In this document: positions 8,514 to 15,996 of the stretch, piece after piece | Position numbering within the stretch: position 1 is the stretch's first letter | How the letters are laid out: each line of letters starts with the position of its first letter | Source: Afipia sp. | GTDB lineage: Bacteria > Pseudomonadota > Alphaproteobacteria > Rhizobiales > Xanthobacteraceae | Assembly: GCA_026400415.1 (NCBI GenBank) | Contig: JAPLPA010000235.1 | Location: 7,397-29,810 of the forward strand | Length of the DNA stretch: 22,414 bases | Reading direction: 5' to 3' | The notes under the pieces: model-generated | What the model saw: the letters and a program-made list of their open reading frames with translations, nothing else | Database searches by the model: none | What the model was told of the DNA's origin: nothing | Made by a program: the position numbers and the translations under genes

Positions 8514-8521
8514 TTTCAGGC
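8508..8521. terminator. Small hairpin between converging monooxygenase and pheA ends
   Basis: GCCTG (8508-8512), loop ATTT, CAGGC (8517-8521) forms a short perfect stem that includes the TGA stop of the monooxygenase gene. It is the only pairing seen in the 9-bp gap between the two convergent genes. There is no direct T-run, only a weaker TTTTT a few bases further on the plus strand, so its role as a terminator is uncertain. Confidence 0.3.
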
Positions 8522-8522
8522 G

Positions 8523-9379
8523 TTATTCGGCTTTTTCGCTGAACGCGACGCGAAATGGATGCGCCGGATAAACGCCGACGATGCGCAATTCCTTCGAGAA
8601 AAATTTCAGTTCTTCAAGCGCAAATGCGAGATTCTTGTCGTCCGGATGGCCGTCGACATCGGCGTAGAATTGCGTAGCGAAGAAATTACCCTCGACCATG
8701 TAGCTCTCAAGCTTGGTCATGTTGACCCCGTTGGTGGCGAAGCCGCCCATCGCCTTGTAGAGCGCGGCGGGAAGGTTGCGCACGCGGAAAACAAAACTCG
8801 TCACCAGTGGGCCGGAGCCCTGTTTGGCCCAGCTTTCATGTCGCGACAGAAGAACGAAGCGCGTGGTGTTGTGGGTTTCGTCATCAATATCCTCGGAGAG
8901 AATATCGAGGCCATAAATTTCTGCAGCCAGCCGCGACGCAATTGGCGTGTTTTGTCGCCGCTCTCTGCAACAATGCGCGCTGAGCCCGCTGTGTCTCCGG
9001 CAACGATAGGCTTGATTTTCAGCTTGCGGATAATGTTGCGGCATTGCCCAAGCGCGTGAACGTGGCTCTCGACAGTTTTGATGTCCGAGAGTTTCGCGCC
9101 GCGCGGCGCCATCAGTTGATGTCTTATAGGCAGGAACCATTCGCCGACGATGAACAATCCCGACTGCGGCAAGAGGTGATGAATGTCCGCAACACGGCCG
9201 GCGACCGAGTTCTCGATCGGGATCATGCCCAGCTCAGCTTCGCCCGACGAGATTGCCGCAAGAGCGTCCTCAAAAGTCGGGCAAGGCAAAGGCGTCGCGT
9301 CGCGGTAGGCTTCCAGAATCGCGATGTGCGAGTTCGCGCCGGGTTCGCCCTGAAATGCGATTTTCATCGTTTTGGTCAT
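8523..9379 (-). pseudogene. pheA: Prephenate dehydratase, interrupted by a frameshift
   Basis: Prephenate dehydratase converts prephenate to phenylpyruvate in phenylalanine synthesis. The N-terminal catalytic part starts at the ATG 9379 (MTKTMKIAFQGEPGANSH) and continues through GMIPIENSVAGRV and ESHVHALGQC to GDTAGSARIVAESGDKT. It then leaves the family sequence near base 8950. The rest continues one frame over: IASRLAAEIYGL, the dehydratase-typical NTTRFVLLS (here residues that carry the catalytic Thr-Arg-Phe), and an ACT domain with the phenylalanine-binding ESYMVEGNFFATQFYADVDG region, ending at 8523. The switch near 8940-8960 needs one missing base or two extra ones. The ATG overlaps the kdsB stop as ATGA, so the two are translationally coupled. 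As written, the product would lack the catalytic TRF motif and the ACT domain. A sequencing error is an alternative to true inactivation. Confidence 0.9.
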
Positions 9380-10084
9380 GATCGCTTTCCTGCCAGAATC
9401 TGGCGCGCGGTCTCGAGATCATGTGGCGTATCGACGCCCAGCGGCACGCTGTCAACCACCGTCACGTCGATCCGCATCCCCGCCTCGAGCGCGCGCAACT
9501 GTTCGAGCTTTTCGCGCAACTCCAGCGGCGAGGGCGGCAGGGCCACAAACCGGGCAAGGGCATCGCGGCGATAGGCGTACAGCCCGATATGATGATAGCG
9601 CGGCCCATCACCCGACGGTGCCGTTGCACGCGTAAAGTAAAGCGCACGCAACCGCGTTGGGCTCACCGAAGAGCCTACGACTTTGACGACGTTGGGATTG
9701 GCGTGTTCGTCGGGTTTTGTGATGACGGCGGCAAGCGTGGCGATATCAACAGCCGGATCGTCGAGGGGCCCGAGCACCGCGCGAATATCTGCCGGCGCAA
9801 TGGTCGGCAAATCGCCCTGCACATTGATGATGGTATCGATCTGGTGCGACGGATCGAGCGCATCAAGGGCTTCATGGATGCGATCCGAACCGGATGGATG
9901 ATCGGCGCGCGTCATAATGGCGTCGCCTCCAAGCGCCTTGACGGCATGGGCTATTTCCGGCGCGTCGGTCGCGATCACGACGCGACCGATCCGGGCTTCC
10001 TCCGCGCGACGCAGGACGTGAACGATCATCGGCAGACCCACGATGTCGAGCAGAAATCAGCACCAAGGTACGGTCGTTTGGCAT
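9376..10084 (-). pseudogene. kdsB: CMP-Kdo synthetase KdsB with an internal deletion and frameshift
   Basis: KdsB activates the lipopolysaccharide sugar Kdo with CTP. The start is the ATG at 10084, giving MPNDRTLVLI. The family then has a loop of the type PAR-x(5)-LPGKPL that holds the CTP phosphates. Here that loop is absent and the correct sequence resumes in the next frame at LDIVGLPMIVHVLRRAEEA, running on with IATDAPEIAHAVKALGGDAIMT, HPSGSDRIHEAL, INVQGDLPTI, HIGLYAYRRDAL and LEQLRALEAGMRI to the stop at 9376. An in-frame GTG at 10041 could start a shortened product, but it would lack the nucleotide-binding loop. The stop overlaps pheA by 4 bp (ATGA). Loss of KdsB is normally lethal in bacteria that need Kdo, so either a second copy exists or the deletion is an artefact. 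Confidence 0.88.
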
Positions 10085-10290
10085 TGGCAATGGATGGCTC
10101 GCACAGCCAAAATGATGAGGAAATGACTGGTGTTTTCAAGGGGTCGCGCGTTTATACGGGTTGCCAGATGGCAGGCAAGGCGTTATCTCGATCCGGCTAA
10201 CGGTATTGCGGCGCACGCTGATGCCGGCAGCACAATCAAGGCCGAAAAATCGGCCTGCCAACGACATTCCGGTCCGGGGCCTGCTCGAAA
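10085..10290. promoter_or_regulatory. Divergent intergenic region between kdsB and cycM
   Basis: About 206 bp separate the diverging kdsB and cycM starts, so promoters for both units should be here. I could not pick a convincing -35/-10 pair. Short open frames cross it but show no family resemblance. The one clear structural element is the hairpin at 10239-10256, listed separately. Confidence 0.45.
10239..10256. repeat. Perfect 7-bp hairpin in the cycM leader
   Basis: AGGCCGA (10239-10245), loop AAAA, TCGGCCT (10250-10256) forms a GC-rich tetraloop hairpin that ends 34 bases before the cycM ATG. No T-run follows on either strand, so it is not a standard terminator. It could shape the 5' leader of the cycM transcript. 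Confidence 0.5.
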
Positions 10291-10842
10291 ATGGACTCCT
10301 TCGAACTCAACAAGATTATGGGCGCCATTCTCGGCACCTGTCTCGTCCTTCTCGTGACGAACTTTACCGCCAACGCTATCTTCTCTCCGATCAAGGCCGA
10401 AAAGCCCGGCTTCGAGATAGCCGTGAAGGAAGCCGAAAGCGCAGGTAAAGACGCTGCTGCTGCGGCTCCATCCGAACCGATCGAGAAATTGCTGCAGACG
10501 GCGTCTGTCGAAAAGGGCGCGTCTGCCGCGAAGAAGTGCGGCGCATGCCATAGCTTCGAGAAGGGCGGCCCGAACAAGGTCGGCCCGAATCTTTATGGCA
10601 CGCTCAACGAGCCAAAGGGTGAAGGTAAGAACGGCTTCAACTTCTCGGCAGCTATGAAGGCCAAAGGCGGCAAGTGGACTTATGATGACTTGAACAAGTT
10701 CATCGCAAATCCGAAGGGCTTTGTTCCAGGCACCGCGATGGGCTTTGCAGGTATTGCGAAGGACAGTGAGCGCGCCGACGTGATCGCTTATCTGCGTACG
10801 TTGGCTGACACACCGGCCCCGCTGCCGACGGCGAGCAAATAA
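10291..10842 (+). CDS. cycM: Membrane-anchored cytochrome c (CycM/c552 type)
   Basis: This 183-residue class I cytochrome c carries electrons at the periplasmic face of the membrane, in relatives from the bc1 complex to the aa3 oxidase. A single uncleaved membrane anchor lies at about residues 9-31 (IMGAILGTCLVLLVTNFTANAI). It is followed by an Ala/Glu/Lys-rich linker, then the haem-binding site CGACH at residues 83-87, the KVGPNLYGTL segment, and the Met ligand at residue 150 in PGTAMGF. Length and anchor match CycM of Bradyrhizobium. The ATG is fixed by the anchor; no strong ribosome site is seen. It diverges from kdsB-pheA, a neighbourhood I recall from related genomes, and is closed by a strong terminator, so it is probably a single-gene transcript. 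Confidence 0.9.
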   Translation: MDSFELNKIMGAILGTCLVLLVTNFTANAIFSPIKAEKPGFEIAVKEAESAGKDAAAAAPSEPIEKLLQTASVEKGASAAKKCGACHSFEKGGPNKVGPNLYGTLNEPKGEGKNGFNFSAAMKAKGGKWTYDDLNKFIANPKGFVPGTAMGFAGIAKDSERADVIAYLRTLADTPAPLPTASK

Positions 10843-10874
10843 CGCAGGGCAAGTAACAGAGATTTAATGCGATG

Positions 10875-10903
10875 ACGGCCGGGCTTGCCCGGCCGTTTTT
10901 GTT
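10875..10903 (+). terminator. Rho-independent terminator of cycM
   Basis: ACGGCCGGG (10875-10883), loop CTTG, CCCGGCCGT (10888-10896), followed by TTTTTGTT. A 9-bp GC-rich stem with a tight tetraloop and a T-run, 32 bases after the cycM stop, is a textbook intrinsic terminator. Confidence 0.93.
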
Positions 10904-11056
10904 CCCTTCACTGCTGCGTAATTGGGACGTTTGGCCGCGAACGAGACGCTGCGACAGGCTGGTGTCGTATCCAAAAACCGACATAATCCCTGCCGACCCT
11001 GATTGCGGTTTACGGCCTCGCCGAAGCGATCATTTGAACATCGACAGGATTTTACT
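10904..11056 (+). promoter_or_regulatory. Leader region upstream of the yej operon
   Basis: This 153-bp stretch lies between the cycM terminator and the first binding-protein gene, so the promoter of the five-gene yej operon should lie here. A ribosome binding site AGGA at 11046-11049 precedes the TTG start at 11057 by 7 bases. I see no clear sigma-70 boxes and no operator-like repeat. Confidence 0.5.
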
Positions 11057-12970
11057 TTGTCCCTTTCCCGGCGTCGCCTTCTTCAACACGGAGCGATCCT
11101 CGCAGCCGCGCCCGCATTGAGCGCCGCCACTGGACGATCGGTTGTCGATTTGGCCAATGCTGCCAATCCAAAAGCAGACGCACCTTGGCGTCATGCGCTC
11201 TCGCTTTTCGGCGACATCAAATATCCAGCCGACTTCAAGCGATTCGACTACGTCAATCCGGATGCGCCGAAGGGCGGCGTTGCGCGCCAGATTTCCATTG
11301 GCACGTTCGATAATTTCAATCTCGCCGTTGCCGGCGTGAAAGGCACCATCGCCCCAGCAGTCGGGCTTATCTATGAGACGTTGATGACGAGGTCGCTCGA
11401 CGAGGCGACGACGCAGTATGGGCTTCTGGCCGAATCGGCGTCGTACCCCGACGATCATTCATGGGTGGTCTATCGGTTGCGCAAGGATGCGAAATGGCAC
11501 GACGGAAAACCGATCACGCCTGACGACGTCATGTTCTCGATGAATTCGCTCAAGCGCTACAGCCCGATGTATTCATCGTATTACAAACATGTCGTCGCGA
11601 TGGAAAAGATCGGACCGCATGAGGTCAAATTTCTTTTCGACGCACCGGGCAATCGCGAATTGCCGACCATTGTCGGCGAATTGACGGTGCTGCCGAAACA
11701 TTGGTGGGAAGCCAAGGATTCCGCGGGCCGCAAGCGCGACATCGGCGCGACGACGCTAGAGAAGCCGCTTGGGTCCGGGCCGTATGCGATTAAGGATTTC
11801 GTCGCAGGCCGCTCGGTGACACTTGAGCGCGTCAAGAAATACTGGGGCGAGAAAACGCCGACACGCATCGGCCAGAACAATTTCGACGAACTTCGTTATG
11901 AGTTTTTCCGCGACACCACCGTGTCGCTCGAAGCCTTCAAGGCGGACCAAGCTGATTGGACAATTGAGACGTCAGCGAAAAGCTGGGCGACCGCTTACGA
12001 TTTCCCGGCCGTCACTGAAAAACGGGTCGTACTTGAGGAATTCCCGATCAACGATTCCGGCCGGATGCAAGGTTTCGCCTTTAACATTCGCCGCCCGTTA
12101 TTCGAAGACAAGCGAGTGCGTCGCGCGTTCAACTATGCCTTCGATTTCGAGGAAATGAACAAGCAATTGTTCTATGGGCAATACAAGCGCGTAGGCAGCT
12201 ATTTCGAGGGGACCGAACTGGCGAGCTCAGGAATTCCTGTCGGTAAGGAATTCGAAATTCTCAAGGAAATCTACGAGGACATTCCGCCGGAAGTGATTGC
12301 CAGGCCAGAAGTGATTGCCAGGCCATACGAGAACCCCATTGGGGGCGATCCGGAAAAGGTGCGGGAGAATCTTCGTCAGGCCACGCGATTGCTGAAAGAA
12401 GCGGGATACGAAATCAAGGATCAGAAGCTGGTCGACAAGGACGGCAAGCAGGTGTCGGTCGAGTTTTTGATCGACAGCCCGCCGTCCGAGCGCATCGTGC
12501 TGTTCTACAAACCGTCGCTCGCCCGCCTTGGCATCGACGTAACAGTCCGAACCGTCGATACCGCGCAATATCAGAACCGTCTCCGCAATTTCGACTATGA
12601 CATCATTACAGACGTGTGGGGCCAGTCGCTTTCACCGGGTAACGAGCAGCGTGATTTCTGGGGAACACACGCGGCGGACATACCGGGATCACGAAACACC
12701 ATCGGCATCAAAAATCCGATCGTGGACAAACTGATCGACAAAATCATTTTTGCGAAAGACCGTGCGACTCTCGTCGCCGCAACCAAGGCGCTCGATCGCA
12801 TTTTGCTTTGGCATTATTATGTGGTTCCGCAATTCACATATGGCTTCTCGCGTTACGCACGCTGGGATCGCTTCAGTCATGCGCCATTGCCAAAATACGG
12901 GCGATCCGGCCTTCCGGCGTTGTGGTGGTTTGACAAGCAGAAGGCCGATAAGATCGGAAAGCGTTCTTGA
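11057..12970 (+). CDS. yejA: Peptide ABC transporter substrate-binding protein, YejA family (first copy)
   Basis: This periplasmic binding protein delivers substrate to the YejB-YejE-YejF transporter. I chose the TTG at 11057 because AGGA stands 7 bases upstream and the product then begins with a Tat-type signal (SRRRLLQHGAILAAAPALSAA); an open TTG at 11003 would put 18 odd residues in front. The mature part has the SBP family 5 features: FGDIKYPADFKRFDYVNPDAPKGG, AKWHDGKPITPDDVMFS, a SGPYAIKDF strand, RRAFNYAFDFEEMNKQLFYGQ and a C-terminal LPALWWFD. The length of 637 residues is normal for YejA. The six-residue unit EVIARP occurs twice in tandem because of an exact 18-bp duplication (12290-12325). 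Relatives of YejA bind peptides, microcin C or muropeptides. The stop overlaps the TTG of the next gene (TTGA). Confidence 0.92.
   Translation: MSLSRRRLLQHGAILAAAPALSAATGRSVVDLANAANPKADAPWRHALSLFGDIKYPADFKRFDYVNPDAPKGGVARQISIGTFDNFNLAVAGVKGTIAPAVGLIYETLMTRSLDEATTQYGLLAESASYPDDHSWVVYRLRKDAKWHDGKPITPDDVMFSMNSLKRYSPMYSSYYKHVVAMEKIGPHEVKFLFDAPGNRELPTIVGELTVLPKHWWEAKDSAGRKRDIGATTLEKPLGSGPYAIKDFVAGRSVTLERVKKYWGEKTPTRIGQNNFDELRYEFFRDTTVSLEAFKADQADWTIETSAKSWATAYDFPAVTEKRVVLEEFPINDSGRMQGFAFNIRRPLFEDKRVRRAFNYAFDFEEMNKQLFYGQYKRVGSYFEGTELASSGIPVGKEFEILKEIYEDIPPEVIARPEVIARPYENPIGGDPEKVRENLRQATRLLKEAGYEIKDQKLVDKDGKQVSVEFLIDSPPSERIVLFYKPSLARLGIDVTVRTVDTAQYQNRLRNFDYDIITDVWGQSLSPGNEQRDFWGTHAADIPGSRNTIGIKNPIVDKLIDKIIFAKDRATLVAATKALDRILLWHYYVVPQFTYGFSRYARWDRFSHAPLPKYGRSGLPALWWFDKQKADKIGKRS
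12290..12325 (+). repeat. Perfect 18-bp tandem duplication inside the first yejA
   Basis: GAAGTGATTGCCAGGCCA occurs twice without any mismatch, at 12290-12307 and 12308-12325. It adds one extra EVIARP to the protein just before YENPIGGDP and keeps the frame. Identity of the copies suggests a recent event or an assembly slip. Confidence 0.95.
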
Positions 12971-14883
12971 AGGGTGTCACGCGACGCCGCGTTCTTGTTC
13001 TTGGTTCTGCAGCGCTTGCTGCGGCACATCCCCGTCTTGCGCAAGCGCAGGTCGGCGCTGACGCCGATTCTCACGGCATGTCTGCCTTCGGCGATCTGAA
13101 ATATCCCTCCAACTTCAAAAATTTTGACTACGTCAACGTCAGCGCGCCGAAGGGTGGCACGTTCTCGACGATCCCGTCCGGCCGTTCCTACAATCAGTCG
13201 TTTACGACTTTCAACTCCCTGAACAGCTTCATCCTCAAAGGCGACGGTGCCGCCGGCATGGAGCAGACTTTTGCATCCTTGATGGTCCGTGCCGGCGATG
13301 AACCCGACGCGATGTATGGGCTGGTCGCGCGCTCGGTCAAGATATCGTCCGACAAGCTGACCTATCGGTTTACGTTGCGTGCCGAGGCGCGCTTTCACAA
13401 CGGCAGCAAACTCTCCGCACTGGATGTCGCGTTCTCGATAAATGTCCTCAAGGAAAAGGGGCATCCAATCATCCGGCAGCAGCTGCGCGATATGACAAAA
13501 GCTGAAGCCGCTGGAGACGGAACACTGATTGTCTCCTTTGCGCCAAAACGAGGTCGCGACGTGCCTTTATATGTCGCGGGCCTGCCGATTTTCTCGAAAG
13601 CCTATTACGCCAATCGCGTGTTCGATGAATCCACACTCGATATTCCGCTTGGCTCTGGCCCCTACAAAGTCGCGCGTTTGGAGCCCGGGCGCTACATCGA
13701 GTTCGAGCGCGTCAAGGATTGGTGGGCGAAAGATCTTCCCGTGACGCGCGGCGCATTCAACTTCGATGCGGTGCGCTACGAGTTTTATCGCGACCGCGAT
13801 GTGGCGTTCGAGGGGTTCACCGGTCGCAACTATCTCTATCGCGAAGAATTCACGGCGCGGATATGGAACACGCGATACGATTTTCCGGCTGTCAAGGACG
13901 GTCGCGTGCTGCGCGAGACGCTGCCCGATGAAACGCCGTCGGGCGCGCAGGGATGGTTCATAAACACGCGGCGCGAACAGTTCAGGGATTCGCGTGTGCG
14001 AGAAGCGTTGACGCAGGCGTTCGATTTCGAATGGACCAACAAGGCGATCATGTACGACGCGTATGCGCGTACGCATTCACCGTTTCAGAACTCCGATCTG
14101 ATGGCGAACGGTCCGCCGCCGCCGGAAGAGCTTGCGCTGATCGAGCCGTTTCGCGGGCAACTCCCGGATGAAGTATTCGGTGCTCCTTACGTGCCGCCAA
14201 TTTCCGATGGTTCTGGGCAGGACCGCACTCTATTGCGCAGGGCCTCGCAATTGCTGCTAGATGCCGGATGCCAAATCAAGGACGGCAAACGTCGCCTGCC
14301 GAACGGCAATCCGTTTACCATCGAGTTTCTGAACTACGAGCCTTCGTTGCAACCGCATCATGCACCCTACATCAAGAACCTTGCGACTCTTGGGATCGAT
14401 GCGAGCTTTCGTCTGGTCGATCCGGTACAGTATCGTGCAAGGCTCGATGACTTCGACTTCGATATGACGATCGAGCGTTTCAGCATGGCCTCAACGCCGG
14501 GCGATGCGTTGCGCACGTTTTTCTCGTCGCAGGCGGCGGGCATTAAGGGTTCACAAAATCTGGCAGGTATCGCCAGTCCCGCGCTGGATGGGCTGATCGA
14601 AAAGATTATTGCGGCCGACGATCGTAACGAATTGCGGATCGCATGCCGTGCCTTCGATCGCGTGTTTCGGGCTGGACGCTACTGGGTGCCGCAATGGTAT
14701 TCATCGCGTCATCGCGTTGCCTATTGGGATGTCTTCGCGCATGCTCAGAAAATTCCGCGATATGCGGGCGGGGTCGGCGCGCCGGAACTTTGGTGGTTCG
14801 ACGAAGCCAAGGCCAAAAAACCTGAGCAGACCAGGCCTGAACAATCTAAGCCTGAACAATCCAAGCCCGAACAGGCAAAGTAA
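12967..14883 (+). CDS. Peptide/muropeptide ABC transporter substrate-binding protein, YejA family (second copy)
   Basis: This second SBP family 5 protein is a diverged paralogue of the gene before it: compare FGDLKYPSNFKNFDYVN and SAPKGG here with the same positions there. It starts at TTG 12967, which overlaps the preceding stop as TTGA and gives a signal peptide with a twin-arginine motif (TRRRVLVLGSAALAAAHPRLAQAQ-like run, cleavage likely after AQA). Other features are AEARFHNGSKLSALDVAFS, LGSGPYKVARL, REALTQAFDFEWTNKAIMYDAY and a final APELWWFDE. The 638-residue protein ends in a charged tail of four PEQ-x-K/R repeats (14821-14880), unusual for the family. In Agrobacterium one YejA-like protein (YepA) serves muropeptide uptake with YejBEF; which copy here would match cannot be told by eye. 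Confidence 0.9.
   Translation: MKGVTRRRVLVLGSAALAAAHPRLAQAQVGADADSHGMSAFGDLKYPSNFKNFDYVNVSAPKGGTFSTIPSGRSYNQSFTTFNSLNSFILKGDGAAGMEQTFASLMVRAGDEPDAMYGLVARSVKISSDKLTYRFTLRAEARFHNGSKLSALDVAFSINVLKEKGHPIIRQQLRDMTKAEAAGDGTLIVSFAPKRGRDVPLYVAGLPIFSKAYYANRVFDESTLDIPLGSGPYKVARLEPGRYIEFERVKDWWAKDLPVTRGAFNFDAVRYEFYRDRDVAFEGFTGRNYLYREEFTARIWNTRYDFPAVKDGRVLRETLPDETPSGAQGWFINTRREQFRDSRVREALTQAFDFEWTNKAIMYDAYARTHSPFQNSDLMANGPPPPEELALIEPFRGQLPDEVFGAPYVPPISDGSGQDRTLLRRASQLLLDAGCQIKDGKRRLPNGNPFTIEFLNYEPSLQPHHAPYIKNLATLGIDASFRLVDPVQYRARLDDFDFDMTIERFSMASTPGDALRTFFSSQAAGIKGSQNLAGIASPALDGLIEKIIAADDRNELRIACRAFDRVFRAGRYWVPQWYSSRHRVAYWDVFAHAQKIPRYAGGVGAPELWWFDEAKAKKPEQTRPEQSKPEQSKPEQAK
14821..14880 (+). repeat. Four 15-bp tandem repeats encoding a PEQ-x-K tail
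   Basis: Four consecutive 15-bp units code for P-E-Q-x-K/R at the very C-terminus of the second binding protein. Units two and three differ only at one base, the others at a few positions. The tail is highly charged, Pro-rich and probably disordered, and directly precedes the stop codon. Confidence 0.85.
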
Positions 14884-14886
14884 GTC

Positions 14887-15996
14887 ATGAGCGCGTATAT
14901 CGCCCGTCGCATCCTTCTGATGTTTCCCACATTGCTGGGAATTCTGTTCGTGTCGTTCGTGGTGGTGCAATTCGCGCCTGGCGGGCCAGTCGAGCGTGTG
15001 ATCGCGCAATTGTCCGGTACCGACACCGGCGCGAGTTCGCGTATCTCGGGTTCATCAGGCGGCGACTTCGCAGCGCGCCCTCAAGCAGGTGCATCGGCTG
15101 ACGCGGTATCGTCGAAGTATCGGGGCGCACAGGGTCTCGATCCGGATTTCGTCAAAAGCCTCGAAAAGCAGTTCGGCTTCGACAAGCCCGCGCCTGAGCG
15201 ATTTCTGCTGATGTTGTGGAATTTCTCCCGCTTCGATTTCGGCAAGAGTTATTTTCGCGATGTCAGCGTGATACAGCTTATCAAGGAGAAGCTTCCGGTC
15301 TCGATGTCGCTTGGCATCTGGATGACGCTGCTGACTTATCTGATTTCAATTCCGCTCGGCATTCGCAAGGCGATCAAGGATGGATCGCGTTTCGATACGT
15401 GGACTTCGGGCATCATCATCATCGGCTTTGCGATTCCCGGGTTTCTGTTTGCGATCCTGCTTATCATTCTCTTCGCGGGCGGGTCGTTCTTCGATATTTT
15501 CCCCCTGCGAGGTCTGACGTCCGACAACTGGTCGCAGTTTCCCTGGTATCAGAAAGTCACCGATTATTTTTGGCATCTAGCGCTGCCGCTGGTCTCAATG
15601 GCTCTCGGCGCGTTTGCGACCATGACGCTATTGACGAAGAATTCTTTTCTCGACGAAATCCGCAAGCAATATGTCATGACGGCGCGTGCCAAGGGCTGCA
15701 GCGAGTGGCAGGTACTTTATCTGCATATTTTCCGCAACGCGATGCTGATCGTGATCGCGGGATTTCCGAGCGCGTTCATTCATGCATTCTTTTCGGGCTC
15801 ACTGCTGATCGAAACCATCTTCTCGCTCGACGGCCTCGGTCTTCTTGGCTTTGAAAGCGTCCTCAACCGCGACTATCCGGTCGTGTTCGGTACGTTGTTC
15901 ATCTTCTCGCTCGTCGGTCTCGTTGTGAATCTGATTTCCGATTTGGCCTATATGTGGATCGACCCGCGTATCGATTTCGAGGCGCGGGACGTATGA
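14887..15996 (+). CDS. yejB: Peptide ABC transporter permease, YejB family
   Basis: YejB is one of the two inner-membrane permeases of the Yej importer. The 369-residue protein starts with the typical first helix (YIARRILLMFPTLLGILFVSFVVVQFAPGGP), then a long periplasmic segment with a Ser/Gly/Ala-rich stretch at about residues 44-75. Helices follow near MSLGIWMTLLTYLISIPLGI, TSGIIIIGFAIPGFLFAILLIILFA, LALPLVSMALGAFATMTLLT, and two near the C-terminus. The EAA coupling loop that contacts the ATPase is YVMTARAKGCSEWQVLYLHIFRNA-like (about residues 259-283). The ATG at 14887 is three bases after the previous stop. The stop overlaps yejE as ATGA. Complete and normal in length. Confidence 0.93.
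   Translation: MSAYIARRILLMFPTLLGILFVSFVVVQFAPGGPVERVIAQLSGTDTGASSRISGSSGGDFAARPQAGASADAVSSKYRGAQGLDPDFVKSLEKQFGFDKPAPERFLLMLWNFSRFDFGKSYFRDVSVIQLIKEKLPVSMSLGIWMTLLTYLISIPLGIRKAIKDGSRFDTWTSGIIIIGFAIPGFLFAILLIILFAGGSFFDIFPLRGLTSDNWSQFPWYQKVTDYFWHLALPLVSMALGAFATMTLLTKNSFLDEIRKQYVMTARAKGCSEWQVLYLHIFRNAMLIVIAGFPSAFIHAFFSGSLLIETIFSLDGLGLLGFESVLNRDYPVVFGTLFIFSLVGLVVNLISDLAYMWIDPRIDFEARDV

Noticed and set aside
9421..10200. A 259-codon plus-strand open frame opposite kdsB, considered as a reason for the odd kdsB structure
   Set aside because: The minus strand carries clear KdsB motifs; the plus frame shows only biased, low-information sequence.
10130..10448. Short plus-strand open frames between kdsB and cycM
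   Set aside because: They overlap cycM in other frames or are Arg-rich without a ribosome site; no support as genes.
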